Shown here: positions 52,341 through 61,780 of the stretch, in pieces
How the letters are laid out: each line of letters starts with the position of its first letter
Position numbering within the stretch: position 1 is the first letter of the stretch
Origin: Rhizobium etli 8C-3
GTDB lineage: Bacteria; Pseudomonadota; Alphaproteobacteria; Rhizobiales; Rhizobiaceae
Length of the DNA stretch: 64,000 nt
Direction of reading: 5' to 3'
NCBI RefSeq assembly: GCF_001908375.1
Contig: NZ_CP017241.1
Coordinates: 251,001 to 315,000, forward strand
Notes under the pieces: model-generated
Told to the model about the DNA's origin: nothing
Database searches by the model: none
The model's input: only the letters and a program-made list of their open reading frames with translations
Made by a program: the position numbers and the translations under genes

Positions 52341-53288
52341 TCAGGCGCCTGCCTCGTCGAGCAGTCTCATTGCTTCGTCAGAAAGCTCAAGCCTGGCCGC
52401 CTTTACCAAGCTATCGAGCTGTGATGTGCTGGTAGCACTGGCGATCGGTGCCGTCACGCCTTTCTTGTTGAGCAGCCAGGCGAGCGAGATCTCGGCAGGT
52501 TTCGCGCTCGTCTCGGCGGAAATCTGGTCGAGTGCGGCCAGAATGCGCATTCCCTTATCATCGAGATATTTCATGACCCGATCTTTGCGGGCCTTGCCCT
52601 CCGTATCGGTCTTGCTGCGGTACTTACCGGTGAGAAAGCCGGCTGCGAGGCTGAAATAGGTGATGACACCGATGTCTTCCTTCACGCAAAGATCGGCAAG
52701 CCGGCCCTCGAAGCCCGATCGCTCATAGAGATTATATTCGGGTTGCAGGACATCGTAGCGAGGAACGCCAGCCTTCCAGGCGGCATCGAAGGATGCCTGA
52801 AGCTGGCTGGCATCGAGATTGGAACAGCCCATCGCCCGGATTTTGCCCTGCTGCTTCAGCTTGGCGAAGGCGCCGAGCGTTTCTTCATAGGGCGTATTTT
52901 CGTCGGGCCAGTGGGACAGGTAGAGGTCGATGTAATCCGTCTGCAGGCGGCGGAGCGAATCTTCCACGGCCTTGAGGATATATTGCTCTTTCAGCGTCTT
53001 TCCTTGGCCCATGTCGGAGCCGACCTTGGTGATGATGACAGCCTGGTCGCGGGAGACCTTGGCGTTCTTTAGCCACTTGCCGATGATCTCCTCTGACTCG
53101 CCGCCTTTGTTGCCGGGCACCCAGGATGAGTAGACGTCGGCCGTGTCGATGGTATTGAGACCTGCTTGGAAGAATGCGTCGAGGATATCAAAGGAGGTTT
53201 TCTCGTCGGCGGTCCATGCAAAGACATTGCCGCCGAAGACGATAGGCGAGATTGAAAGGCCTGTTTTTCCGAGCCGGCGCATTTCCAT
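52341..53288 (-). CDS. Aldo/keto reductase
   Basis: The 315-residue NADPH-dependent oxidoreductase has a (beta/alpha)8 barrel. The catalytic tetrad is visible as Asp and Tyr in TIDTADVYSSW, Lys in VIITKVGSD and His in LYLSHWPDE. Cofactor binding is suggested near ITYFSLAAGFLTGKYRS and the C-terminal PIASATSTSQLDSLV. The family reduces aldehydes, ketones and sugars. It is divergent from the Gfo/Idh/MocA gene 179 bases away and is followed by the GNAT gene. Confidence 0.94.
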   Translation of the reverse strand: MEMRRLGKTGLSISPIVFGGNVFAWTADEKTSFDILDAFFQAGLNTIDTADVYSSWVPGNKGGESEEIIGKWLKNAKVSRDQAVIITKVGSDMGQGKTLKEQYILKAVEDSLRRLQTDYIDLYLSHWPDENTPYEETLGAFAKLKQQGKIRAMGCSNLDASQLQASFDAAWKAGVPRYDVLQPEYNLYERSGFEGRLADLCVKEDIGVITYFSLAAGFLTGKYRSKTDTEGKARKDRVMKYLDDKGMRILAALDQISAETSAKPAEISLAWLLNKKGVTAPIASATSTSQLDSLVKAARLELSDEAMRLLDEAGA

Positions 53289-53467
53289 GGCGCTATCCTA
53301 AAATGTTGATTTGATTGAAGGGGCATACGCGACAGAGGGTCGCCGGGAGTAAACTAGGGCATGTTGGGGCAGAGGAAAACCAATCTTCCGTGATTTGCGC
53401 GCGCGCCATTGCGTCGCCCGCCACCCCTGAATAAGGTTGCACCCAATCAAGCTCAGGGAGGTAAGCC

Positions 53468-54454
53468 ATGCTCCGTTTCGGTATCATTTCGACGGCAAAG
53501 ATCGGCCGTGAACTCGTCGTTCCTGCCATTCAGGACGCGGAAAACTGTGTCGTCACCGCGATTGCCAGTCGCGACCTGAAAAAGGCGCGCGAGATGGCTG
53601 ACCGCTTTTCAGTTCCTCATGCCTTTGGCTCTTATGAGGAGATGCTCGCCTCCGACGTGATCGACGCCGTCTACATCCCGCTGCCGACTTCGCAGCACGT
53701 CGAATGGTCCATCAAGGCGGCAGACGCCGGCAAGCATGTCCTTTGCGAAAAACCGATCGCGCTCAATGCGGGCGAGATCGACAGCCTCATTTCTGCTAGG
53801 GATCGCAACAAGGTCCTGATTACCGAAGCCTATATGGTGACCTACGCGCCGGTATGGCGAAAGGTCCGCTCGCTGATTGCCGATGGCGCAATCGGCAAGC
53901 TTCGCCATGTCCAAGGTGCCTTCACCTATTTCAATCGCGATCCCGGCAACATGCGCAATATTCCAGAACTTGGCGGCGGCGGCCTACCCGATATCGGCGT
54001 CTATCCGACGATCAGCACGCGCTTTTCGACAGGCAAGGAACCACTGCGCATCCAGGCCGTCACCGAACGTGACAAGGAATTCGGCACCGATATCTATTCG
54101 AGCGTCAAGGCCGATTTCGGCGATTTCGAGCTGAGCTTCTACATCTCGACCCAGATGGCAAACCGCCAGGTCATGGTGTTCCATGGCACGGAAGGTTACA
54201 TCGAGGTAAAATCGCCCTTCAATGCCGACCGCTGGGGGCCGGAGGAACTGGAGCTCGCCAACCGGAGCCACGACGAGTCGACCATCTTCCGCTTCCAGGA
54301 CAGCCGCCAGTACAAATGTGAAGCAGAAGCTTTCGCCCGCGCAGCCAGGGGCGAGAAGGAAGAGGTCGTCACGCTCGAAAGCTCGAAGCTGAACCAAAAG
54401 GTGATCGACGCGATTTACCGGGCGAGCGAGAAGGACGGCTGGGAGCCTGTTTGA
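53468..54454 (+). CDS. Gfo/Idh/MocA family oxidoreductase
   Basis: The 328-residue NAD(P)-dependent oxidoreductase has a Rossmann domain (about 1-120) with [20 protein letters not shown] and the EKP-containing motif [16 protein letters not shown], and a C-terminal substrate domain. The catalytic His region is [19 protein letters not shown]. Enzymes of this family oxidise sugars, inositols or trans-dihydrodiols. GGGAGG precedes the ATG. Its stop directly abuts that of the convergent GtrA gene. It may use inositol- or sugar-type compounds, but the substrate is not visible. Confidence 0.93.
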   Translation: MLRFGIISTAKIGRELVVPAIQDAENCVVTAIASRDLKKAREMADRFSVPHAFGSYEEMLASDVIDAVYIPLPTSQHVEWSIKAADAGKHVLCEKPIALNAGEIDSLISARDRNKVLITEAYMVTYAPVWRKVRSLIADGAIGKLRHVQGAFTYFNRDPGNMRNIPELGGGGLPDIGVYPTISTRFSTGKEPLRIQAVTERDKEFGTDIYSSVKADFGDFELSFYISTQMANRQVMVFHGTEGYIEVKSPFNADRWGPEELELANRSHDESTIFRFQDSRQYKCEAEAFARAARGEKEEVVTLESSKLNQKVIDAIYRASEKDGWEPV

Positions 54455-54847
54455 TTATTCACGAAATGCGAACCGGCTGTAGCCGAAGATTGCAAAGCAC
54501 AATGCAGAGGCGGAGGCGAGAACCGTCGCCGCCAACGGCTGCAGGGACGGCAAACCTGTTATGAGGGCGGCGTAGAGACCATAGTTCAAGATCGCCGAAG
54601 TCAACAGGATGGCGACGATACCGGCGCGGCCGACCGACAGGCGGCCGGCTGCCGTCAGATCGATGCATCGCAGCATCGCGAGCATAATGCCAAGGACTGC
54701 AGCAAGGCTAACTGCCCGCGTCAGGAGCGGGCCTTGCATCGCCTTCAGCAGCAAATGGAAGAGCAGCGTTTCGGTTGCCGATCCCAATAGCGACATTGCG
54801 GCAAAGCGCAGAAGCGACCCACTTCGATTGAGAGGGGCGTCAGCCAT
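54455..54847 (-). CDS. GtrA-family membrane protein
   Basis: The 130-residue protein has four predicted transmembrane helices (about 10-30, 38-55, 70-90 and 100-122) and the GtrA signature with ATETLLFHLLLKA in the first helix and AGIVAILLTSAILNYGLYAA later. GtrA-family proteins are believed to flip lipid-linked sugars, often bactoprenyl-linked glucose, across the inner membrane. It starts at 54847, eight bases inside the SMR-type gene, so it is the last gene of a coupled set. The longer frame to 54916 includes the neighbouring gene's codons and was not used. Confidence 0.85.
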   Translation of the reverse strand: MADAPLNRSGSLLRFAAMSLLGSATETLLFHLLLKAMQGPLLTRAVSLAAVLGIMLAMLRCIDLTAAGRLSVGRAGIVAILLTSAILNYGLYAALITGLPSLQPLAATVLASASALCFAIFGYSRFAFRE

Positions 54848-55202
54848 TGATCGCGAGCATGCCGGCAATAATGAAAGCCGCGCCAATGGCGTAGCGAACA
54901 GTGAGGGCTTCCCCAAGAAAGAGCTGCGCCAGCAATGGCACGAAGCAGAAGGTCAATCCCATAAACGAGTAGGCAATCGTCAGCGGGACGGCTTTCAGGA
55001 CATAAATCCAGATAATCGTTCCGAGGCCGTAAAGGAGCAGCGCTGCAAGCAACACGGGGTTGAGAAGCAGCACAAGAACGTTGCGGACGCTGAACTCGCC
55101 TGTTGCCGCGCTCGCCAGCTTGAACAGCACCTGGCCCGAGGCAATCAGCAACGGCGTGCCGACAAGCCCAATCCATGTTGCGGTCGAGAAAGTGGAAAGC
55201 AT
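54840..55202 (-). CDS. SMR/EamA-type four-helix flippase subunit (ArnE/ArnF-like)
   Basis: The 120-residue protein has four transmembrane helices and resembles the small multidrug resistance/ArnE-ArnF family. WIGLVGTPLLIASGQVLFKL is the first helix, YGLGTIIWIYVLKAVPLTIA follows, and the last helix is LTVRYAIGAAFIIAGMLAI. The ATG at 55202 is preceded by AAGGACGG with seven bases spacing; an upstream TTG at 55217 is not needed. It overlaps the GtrA gene by eight bases. ArnE/F-type pairs move lipid-linked aminosugars across the membrane, so here it may help translocate the lipid-linked product of the GT2 enzyme. Confidence 0.85.
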   Translation of the reverse strand: MLSTFSTATWIGLVGTPLLIASGQVLFKLASAATGEFSVRNVLVLLLNPVLLAALLLYGLGTIIWIYVLKAVPLTIAYSFMGLTFCFVPLLAQLFLGEALTVRYAIGAAFIIAGMLAING

Positions 55203-55213
55203 CGAACCGTCCT

Positions 55214-55918
55214 TCAATTCCCTGCACCTCTCTCTTCCGAATAGAAGATGTCGCGACCGATGTCCTCGCAGACAAAGGCTGGAGGCACCGGGTGGACAGC
55301 TCTGAGGAAGGAGTGCGTATAAGGGAAGAAATTGAAGTGCGGATTGAACGTGTAGCGATATTCGCGTTCCCTCGGCACAACGATAATCAGGCGGCGTTTT
55401 GCAATCCGGCGCAGTTCGGCAATCGCTTGCCGGTAGTCGAGAATATGCTCGATCACGTGCGTGCAGATTACCGTGTCGAATTCGGCGTCGGCAAAGGGGA
55501 GGTTTTCGACCTTGGCTGCGACATATTCGATGCCAGGCAGCCGTGATGCGTCTTCAATGACAAAGTCGACGCCTGTAAGGCGCTTGAGCCCAGGATGCGC
55601 TGACTGGATGCTGCGGAGCAGCGCTCCCGTGCCGCAGCCGATGTCGCAGACGCTCTCTCCCGCGATCGATCCGAGGATGCGGCTGATGCAGGCCGCAGAA
55701 TTGTCGGTGCCTTCGTGAACTCGCGGATGATTGCGGTAAAGCTCGGCATATTCCTCTGCCGAAAGAAACGGTGCTCGCTCGCGAAATTTCGCCAGGTGCG
55801 TGATATGGTCTCCCCAGACGCGCCGCGCAGCCCAGCGAAACGCAAAGGAATCACGGACAAACGGCGGCAGGATGTCTTCCAGCACGAAACGAATGCGGTT
55901 TGTGGTCTCTCTGTTCAT
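55214..55918 (-). CDS. Class I SAM-dependent methyltransferase
   Basis: The 234-residue protein has the Rossmann-type SAM-binding motif VCDIGCGTGALLRSIQSAHP, followed by NLPFADAEFDTVICTHVIEH and LIIVVPREREYRYTFNPH, typical of methyltransferase type 11/25 enzymes. A long N-terminal region (about 1-85) precedes the core. It lies between the GT2 gene and the SMR-type gene on the same strand with short gaps, so it may methylate a sugar or lipid carrier within the same pathway. The acceptor cannot be inferred. Confidence 0.9.
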   Translation of the reverse strand: MNRETTNRIRFVLEDILPPFVRDSFAFRWAARRVWGDHITHLAKFRERAPFLSAEEYAELYRNHPRVHEGTDNSAACISRILGSIAGESVCDIGCGTGALLRSIQSAHPGLKRLTGVDFVIEDASRLPGIEYVAAKVENLPFADAEFDTVICTHVIEHILDYRQAIAELRRIAKRRLIIVVPREREYRYTFNPHFNFFPYTHSFLRAVHPVPPAFVCEDIGRDIFYSEERGAGN

Positions 55919-55948
55919 GAAAAGGGCGTCACCTTTGAGCGGAAGCAG

Positions 55949-56965
55949 CTATGCGATACGCGTGGTCCTGGCACCTTGCGCTGTTTCCATGAGCTTTTCC
56001 GGCATCAAACCCTGGCTCGGCGCGCCGACGCTGAGGTAGTGAATGCGAAGCTGCTCGGCACGCGAGCGTGCGACGGAATCAAGGATCAGACCCGCGGTGA
56101 AGACCATGAAGGAGATCATCATCAGCGCCATGGACAGAACCCATGTCGGCATGCGGTTGACAAGGCCGGTCTCGAAATATTCCGCCAGCACAGGCGCCAT
56201 GAAAGCCATGCTCGACAGCATGAAGAAAGCGCTGATGAGGCCGAAGAAGGCAAAGGGCCGCGTTTCCTTCATCAGCATGGCAAACATCCAGAGAATCTTG
56301 CCGCCGTCCTTCAAGGTCGAGAGCTTCGAGTGCGAACCTTCCGGGCGACGGCCGTAATCGAGTTCCAGCTCGGCGACCGGCAGCTTGAGCCGAGAGGCGT
56401 GGACGGACATTTCGGTCTCGATCTCGAAGCCGGCGGAAACGGCCGGGAAGCTCTTGACGAAACGGCGCGAAAAGGCGCGGTAGCCTGAGAAAATATCGGT
56501 GAAGTCCTGACCGAAGATCGTGCGGTAGAGGATGTTGAAGATGCGGTTGCCGAGAGCATGTCCGTTGCGCCCGGCGTCGGAGTGAACCCCGCGCCGCGTT
56601 CCGACTACCATGTCGGCGCGCTCGGTCAGCAGCGTGCGGATCAACTCTTCGCCGTCTTCCGGCGCATAAGTGCCGTCGCCATCGGCCATCAGATAGATGT
56701 CGGCGTCGATATCGGCGAACATGCGGCGCACGACATGGCCCTTGCCCTGGCGCCGTTCGCGCACGACAGCGGCGCCGGCCAGCATCGCATGGAGCGCGGT
56801 GCCGTCAGTCGAATTGTTGTCGTAGACATGAATCTGCGCTTGCGGCAGTGCCGCCTTGAATCCGCGGACGACTGCACCGATCGTGGCCGCTTCGTTGTAG
56901 CACGGAAGCAGCACGGCGACGTTTGGGGTTTTGATCTGCGATCGTGTCATGATGCCACTCGCCAT
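55949..56965 (-). CDS. Family 2 glycosyltransferase with C-terminal membrane helices (polyprenol-phosphate type)
   Basis: The 338-residue protein has an N-terminal GT-A domain: NVAVLLPCYNEAATIGAVV, nucleotide-sugar and metal motif LMADGDGTYAPED, VGTRRG and the late FTDIFSGYRAFSRRFVKSF. Two C-terminal transmembrane helices lie at about 240-260 and 278-300. This is the architecture of polyprenol-phosphate sugar synthases (GtrB/AglJ type), which make a lipid-linked sugar from a nucleotide sugar on the inner side of the membrane. An ATG at 56965 is preferred over a TTG at 56971. It begins a minus-strand set with methyltransferase, SMR-type flippase and GtrA. Facing it is the STT3-like GT-C gene. 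Confidence 0.9.
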   Translation of the reverse strand: MASGIMTRSQIKTPNVAVLLPCYNEAATIGAVVRGFKAALPQAQIHVYDNNSTDGTALHAMLAGAAVVRERRQGKGHVVRRMFADIDADIYLMADGDGTYAPEDGEELIRTLLTERADMVVGTRRGVHSDAGRNGHALGNRIFNILYRTIFGQDFTDIFSGYRAFSRRFVKSFPAVSAGFEIETEMSVHASRLKLPVAELELDYGRRPEGSHSKLSTLKDGGKILWMFAMLMKETRPFAFFGLISAFFMLSSMAFMAPVLAEYFETGLVNRMPTWVLSMALMMISFMVFTAGLILDSVARSRAEQLRIHYLSVGAPSQGLMPEKLMETAQGARTTRIA

Positions 56966-57105
56966 TGACAATTGGCTCGCAGTCTAAAACACGCAGCGTT
57001 AATAAGACCCTATAATGCGGGAAGAATCAGCAGCCGGTCGGACGCTTTACACTTTCTTGATCTGCAAAAGCTAAAGTTTGCGCAGCTCAGGACGGGACAG
57101 CAGGA

Positions 57106-58962
57106 ATGGCGAACGTCGCAGGAATGACTGGCACTTCAGCTTCTAAATCTTCGCCGCCCACCGTATCGCTTGCCACTATGCGCATGCTTCTTACGCGTCT
57201 GCGCCCGTCCGTTTTGCTTTATAGCGCGGTGCTGATCGCGGGCATTTTGCCGGTGAAGCTGATCGGGACGAAAGACTACGTCGGTGCAGACAATGACGAC
57301 GGTATGCGGCTCGTCGAAGTAAGGGATTTTCTTTCCGGGCAGAGCTGGTTCGATTTGACGCAATACCGGCTGGGCGTTGATGGCACGCTAATGCACTGGT
57401 CGAGGCTGATCGATTTGCCGATCGCCGGGCTCATCAAGTTCTTCGGCTTGTTTCTGGCGAGCGAGCAGGCCGAGGCCGTGGCGCTCGCGCTCTGGCCCGT
57501 TTCACTCGTTATCCCTCTCATGCTTGCGATGGCGATCGCGGGCCGCCGCGTCGGCGGCGTGCCTGCCATGCACATCTCTCTGGCGATGACCGCACTGGGC
57601 GTATGGACCAGCAACCGTTTCGTTCCGGGTGCGATCGATCATCACAATGTGCAGATCGGGCTCGTCGCGATGATGACGGCAATGCTTCTCGATGAGGAGC
57701 ATCGGGCCCGAAGCTATATCGTTGCAGGCTTGATGGCGGCACTGGCGATGGCCATTGGGGTCGAGACCACACCGTTTGTCGCATCGGTCTGTCTTGTCGT
57801 CGCACTTCATTGGGCCTGGGTGGGGGCAGCCTTTCAGAACGCTGCCAAAGCATTCGCACTGACGCTGACGCTGGCCGTCAGTATCCTGTTCTTCTTGACC
57901 ATGCCGCCCCGCCTATATTCGACCGTAACCTGCGATAATTTTTCGCTTGGCTTTTACAGCCTCGCGGCGATCGGCGGTGGGATGCTTGCCGTTGCTGCTG
58001 TTTTCGCAAGCCGTGCGTCGAGGATGGGACGCTTCGCTGCACTCGGTGCCATCGGCATCGCTGTTTCAGCTTCGGCCATCGTGATTGCGCCCCAATGCCT
58101 GCATAATCCGCTTGACGATCTCGATCCCATGCTCGTTGAGTTGTGGCTGAACAACATTTCAGAAGCGCGTTCCATTCTCGACATGATCCGCGACGAGCCT
58201 TTTGGGATCGGTGCCTTTTACGCATCCGGCCTTTTGGGTATTGCTGTCAGTGCATTCCGGATCCTCTATCGCGACAGAGTGCGCATTCACGCCATTCTGC
58301 TTTTCCTGCTCGTCCTCTGCTGGGCGATCGGTCTCATGCAGGTGCGCGGCGTACCCTTTGCAAACCTGATCGCTATCCTGCCACTCGCGCTGCTGATTAT
58401 CGACATCCGCCGTATATCGAACAGCGATCGCGAAAACGTCGCTGTCGCTTCCTGCTACATCATGCTGGTTCTCGCCAGCGTACCTGCTGTCTGGGCCGTT
58501 GCTGGGGCTTTCATCGAGCTGCAAGGGCAGACGGAGCAAGACAAGAAGAAAGAAAAAGACGAGGAAAACAAGCCTTCATGCACCTCAAGAGAGGCGCTTG
58601 CGCCGCTGAAGGCGATGCCTGTCGGCATGGTGGCGGCCTCATCTGAACTCGGGGTGTCGATCCTCCGCTTTACGAGCCACCGTGTTCTGACTGCACCTTA
58701 CCATCGCAATCCCCGGGGTATGCTGACCGAAATGCATATCGGCCTCTCCGAACCGAAGGATGCAAAGGCCTTCCTGAGGGGGGCCGACGTTCGTGTTTTG
58801 GCTTTCTGTCCCGACGATTATCCGACGATGCAGTTCGCAAAACTGAAGCCGGAGGGTCTTTATTCTCAATTGGCGAAGGGCAATGTGCCGTCCTACCTCC
58901 AGCCGCTTCCCAAGGCTGCGGGCGTTGGCGTGCAGTTCTTTCTCTTCAAACCGGAAAAGTGA
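57106..58962 (+). CDS. STT3-like GT-C superfamily membrane glycosyltransferase (candidate)
   Basis: The 618-residue protein has about twelve transmembrane helices in residues 35-485 and a soluble C-terminal domain (about 490-618) with a Lys/Glu-rich linker. The first external loop has YVGADNDDGMRLVEVRDFLS and later GVDGTLMHWSRLIDLPIAG. A later loop has FVPGAIDHHNVQIGL. Acidic residues in the first loop, a Gly..W pair and an Asp-His-His motif are what STT3/AglB oligosaccharyltransferases show, but no WWD(Y/W)G motif is visible in the C-domain. It may transfer a lipid-linked sugar made by the divergent GT2 gene to an unknown acceptor. The assignment rests on pattern, not database hits. Confidence 0.6.
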   Translation: MANVAGMTGTSASKSSPPTVSLATMRMLLTRLRPSVLLYSAVLIAGILPVKLIGTKDYVGADNDDGMRLVEVRDFLSGQSWFDLTQYRLGVDGTLMHWSRLIDLPIAGLIKFFGLFLASEQAEAVALALWPVSLVIPLMLAMAIAGRRVGGVPAMHISLAMTALGVWTSNRFVPGAIDHHNVQIGLVAMMTAMLLDEEHRARSYIVAGLMAALAMAIGVETTPFVASVCLVVALHWAWVGAAFQNAAKAFALTLTLAVSILFFLTMPPRLYSTVTCDNFSLGFYSLAAIGGGMLAVAAVFASRASRMGRFAALGAIGIAVSASAIVIAPQCLHNPLDDLDPMLVELWLNNISEARSILDMIRDEPFGIGAFYASGLLGIAVSAFRILYRDRVRIHAILLFLLVLCWAIGLMQVRGVPFANLIAILPLALLIIDIRRISNSDRENVAVASCYIMLVLASVPAVWAVAGAFIELQGQTEQDKKKEKDEENKPSCTSREALAPLKAMPVGMVAASSELGVSILRFTSHRVLTAPYHRNPRGMLTEMHIGLSEPKDAKAFLRGADVRVLAFCPDDYPTMQFAKLKPEGLYSQLAKGNVPSYLQPLPKAAGVGVQFFLFKPEK

Positions 58963-59016
58963 GCGCTGACCCGAAGCTATGCTGATCTTTCCCTCCGCTT
59001 TCGCTAGAAAGAAAGG

Positions 59017-60597
59017 ATGAGCAATGTCTTCGACACCGATTCGCCCACCAACCTGACTGAATATTCGGTCTCCGAACTTTCGGGATCGATCAAGCGCACG
59101 GTCGAAACCGCCTTCGACCAGGTCCGGGTACGCGGCGAAATTTCCGGCTATCGCGGCCCGCATTCATCAGGGCATGCTTATTTCTCGCTGAAGGACGATC
59201 GTGCGCGTATCGACGCCGTCATCTGGAAAGGCACGTTCTCGCGGCTAAAATTCCGGCCGGAAGAAGGCATGGAGGTGATCGCCACCGGCAAGGTGACGAC
59301 CTTTCCTGGCTCGTCGAAGTACCAGATCGTCATTGAAACGCTGGAGCCCGCGGGTGCCGGCGCGCTGATGGCGTTGATCGAGGAGCGCAAGCGAAAGCTT
59401 GGTGCTGAGGGACTTTTCGACGCGGCGCGAAAGAGGCGGCTGCCGTTCATGCCGAGGATCATCGGCGTCGTCACGTCGCCAACGGGCGCCGTTATTCGCG
59501 ATATCCTGCATCGCATTTCAGATCGTTTTCCAGTCCATGTCATCGTCTGGCCCGTCAAGGTGCAGGGCGATGGTTCCGGCGAGGAGGTGGCCAATGCGAT
59601 CCGCGGTTTCAATGGCTTCCAGCCGGGCGGCGAAGTGCCAAGGCCCGATGTGCTGATTGTCGCGCGTGGTGGCGGCAGCCTCGAAGATCTCTGGAGTTTC
59701 AATGACGAGATTGTCGTGCGCGCCGCCGCTGAAAGTGAAATCCCGCTCATCTCGGCGGTTGGCCACGAAACGGACTGGACTTTGATCGACTATGCAGCCG
59801 ATGTTCGTGCGCCGACGCCCACAGGGGCTGCGGAAATGGCCGTTCCCGTCAAAGCCGAACTGGACGCCCAGGTTTCGGCGCTTTCGGCGCGACTGCAAGG
59901 CTGCACGAACCGGCAGATGGATCACAGGCGGCAGTCCGTTCGGGCATTGATGCGAGCGCTGCCGTCGCTCGATCAGTTGCTGGCACTGCCGCGCCGGCGC
60001 TTTGATGAAGCGGCCGCAGGCCTTGGCCGCGGACTTGAGCTCAACACCATCAACAAGCGCCGGAGCTTCGAGCGCACAGCATCGCATCTGAGGCCGGACG
60101 TTCTTTCCAATCGCATTGTCGAGCGCCGCCAGATGCTGGCCGAGCGGATGACGCGGGCCGAGCGCACGGTGGAGCGACTGATCGATCGCTCCAAGTCCCG
60201 CGTCTTGCGGGCCGATGCCGTCTTTGCATCCTTGCCGATGCGGCTGAAGACGCAGACGGCACGCATGCGTGAGCATCTGACAAACCTGTCCCGTCACGCC
60301 GATACTGCTGTCCGCCATCAGTTGACACGGTCAAGGGGCGAGCTTTCGGCGCAGGACCGCGTGTTGCAGTCGCTGTCCTACAAGAACGTCCTGAAGCGCG
60401 GTTATGCAGTCATTCGCGACGATGAGAACCGGCCAGTATCGCAGGCCGCGGCGCTTTCGCCTGGCGTGGGCATTTCGCTCGAGTTTGCCGACGGCCGCGT
60501 AGGTGCAGTGACCACCGAAGGCGGTGCTCCGCCAAGGAAACGCTCGCCGAAGCCGGAAGAGCCGACGATGCCGCCGAAGCAGGGTAGCCTGTTTTAG
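59017..60597 (+). CDS. xseA: Exodeoxyribonuclease VII large subunit
   Basis: The 526-residue XseA cuts single-stranded DNA with XseB in mismatch repair and DNA damage processing. It has an N-terminal OB fold (about 10-110, with [20 protein letters not shown] and [18 protein letters not shown]), a catalytic domain with [39 protein letters not shown] and [20 protein letters not shown], and a long coiled-coil region at about 280-450. A Pro/Lys-rich tail follows. AGAAAGAAAGG precedes the ATG. It is followed by an oxidoreductase gene after nine bases. Confidence 0.96.
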   Translation: MSNVFDTDSPTNLTEYSVSELSGSIKRTVETAFDQVRVRGEISGYRGPHSSGHAYFSLKDDRARIDAVIWKGTFSRLKFRPEEGMEVIATGKVTTFPGSSKYQIVIETLEPAGAGALMALIEERKRKLGAEGLFDAARKRRLPFMPRIIGVVTSPTGAVIRDILHRISDRFPVHVIVWPVKVQGDGSGEEVANAIRGFNGFQPGGEVPRPDVLIVARGGGSLEDLWSFNDEIVVRAAAESEIPLISAVGHETDWTLIDYAADVRAPTPTGAAEMAVPVKAELDAQVSALSARLQGCTNRQMDHRRQSVRALMRALPSLDQLLALPRRRFDEAAAGLGRGLELNTINKRRSFERTASHLRPDVLSNRIVERRQMLAERMTRAERTVERLIDRSKSRVLRADAVFASLPMRLKTQTARMREHLTNLSRHADTAVRHQLTRSRGELSAQDRVLQSLSYKNVLKRGYAVIRDDENRPVSQAAALSPGVGISLEFADGRVGAVTTEGGAPPRKRSPKPEEPTMPPKQGSLF

Positions 60598-60606
60598 GAG
60601 GGAGTG

Positions 60607-61197
60607 ATGCGTATCCTGCTGGTACTCGCCCACCCGCTCAACGAGAGTTTTGCCGCCTCTGTTGCAAAGACAGCGCGTGAAGCTCTGGTAGAAGCTGGTC
60701 ATTCGGTCGATCTGCTCGATCTCTACGCCGAGGATTTCGACCCTCGCCTCACGAAGACCGAGCGCGGCGGCTACTTCGACATCCCCTACGACACTTCCGG
60801 TGTCTCAAGGATTGTGGAGCGGTTGAAGGCGGCCGATGGATTGATCCTCGTCTTTCCGCAATGGTGGTTCAATTTTCCGGCGATCCTCAAAGGATTCTTC
60901 GATCGGGTCTTTGCGCCCGGTGTTGCCTTCTCGCATGATACGGCCGGCGGACGGATCGTTCCGCAGCTGACGAATATCAAGCTGCTTTGGGCTCTGACGA
61001 CGACGGGCTCGCCCTGGTGGCTGGTTCATCTCTACATGGGCGATCCTGTGCGGCGGCTACTGAAGCGTGGCATTGCAAACTTCTGCTCCAAGGGCCTCAA
61101 TTTTCGAATGCTCAGCCTGCATGACATGGACCGCGCGACGGCCATCAAACGCCAAGCTCATCTTGATCGCGTGCGCAAGGCGCTGAGCGCGATATGA
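60607..61197 (+). CDS. NAD(P)H-dependent flavodoxin-fold oxidoreductase (quinone reductase / KefF type)
   Basis: The 196-residue protein has a flavodoxin fold typical of NQO1/KefF/MdaB reductases. The FMN/FAD-binding loop is near MRILLVLAHPLNESFAASVA, the second binding loop near LILVFPQWWFNFPAILKGFF and DRVFAPGVAF follows. It probably reduces quinones or other electrophiles by two-electron transfer. AGGAGGGAG before the ATG makes translation strong. It is coupled to xseA with a nine-base gap and converges on the MarR gene with no gap. Confidence 0.9.
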   Translation: MRILLVLAHPLNESFAASVAKTAREALVEAGHSVDLLDLYAEDFDPRLTKTERGGYFDIPYDTSGVSRIVERLKAADGLILVFPQWWFNFPAILKGFFDRVFAPGVAFSHDTAGGRIVPQLTNIKLLWALTTTGSPWWLVHLYMGDPVRRLLKRGIANFCSKGLNFRMLSLHDMDRATAIKRQAHLDRVRKALSAI

Positions 61198-61680
61198 CTA
61201 TTCGAACTTCGCGAGGAACTTGCGCAGCAGCGCATCGAGCGCTGCCTTATCTTTATCGCTGAGGCCTTCGATAAGCCGCTGCTGATTGGCCACATGGGCA
61301 CCGGCCGCGGTCTCGACGGCCGCAAAACCGTTCTCCGTCAATGCAATCAGCACGCTTCGCCGGTCGTCGGGATTGAGCACGCGTTCGACGAAGCCTGATT
61401 TCTCGAGCTGGTCGATGCGATTGGTCATGGTACCGGAACTCACCATCGTCATCGCAAGAAGATCGCCAGGCGAGAGGCGATAGGGTTTTCCGGAGCGCCG
61501 AAGCGTTGCCAGCACGTCGAAGGCGGATGACGAGAGCCCGTGCTGAAGCAGGACTTGCTCTACCTCGCGTCCGAGATGTGTCGACAACCGTTTCAGGCGC
61601 CCCAGGATACCCATGGCTTCAACATTAAGGTCCGGCCGCTCACGTTGCCATTGGGACAGGATTTTATCTACGCGGTCCAT
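61198..61680 (-). CDS. MarR-family transcriptional regulator
   Basis: The 160-residue MarR protein has a winged helix-turn-helix (about 55-125, with LSPGDLLAMTMVSSGTMTNR and the DRR-containing wing ERVLNPDDRRSVLIALTENG). The ATG at 61680 is preceded by AAGGATGAG; a TTG at 61701 would add seven residues. It is divergent from the DMT exporter gene across 100 bases that hold a perfect palindrome TCTTGACGTCAAGA and further TCTTGA half sites. It therefore likely represses itself and the exporter, with a ligand that is unknown. Confidence 0.93.
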   Translation of the reverse strand: MDRVDKILSQWQRERPDLNVEAMGILGRLKRLSTHLGREVEQVLLQHGLSSSAFDVLATLRRSGKPYRLSPGDLLAMTMVSSGTMTNRIDQLEKSGFVERVLNPDDRRSVLIALTENGFAAVETAAGAHVANQQRLIEGLSDKDKAALDALLRKFLAKFE

Positions 61681-61721
61681 TGCTTGCTCATCCTTCGACA
61701 AACAAGGGATAGCACGATATG

Positions 61722-61735
61722 TCTTGACGTCAAGA
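61722..61735. promoter_or_regulatory. MarR operator: perfect 14-base palindrome
   Basis: TCTTGACGTCAAGA at 61722-61735 is perfectly palindromic and lies 42 bases from the marR start and 46 from the exporter start. TCTTGA half sites recur at 61759-61764 and 61774-61779, the latter touching the exporter ATG. The size and symmetry are typical for MarR dimers. The motif predicts control of both divergent genes. Confidence 0.8.
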
Positions 61736-61780
61736 TAAATAGCGATATGCTGGTTTTATCTTGAAATAGAGATTCTTGAT

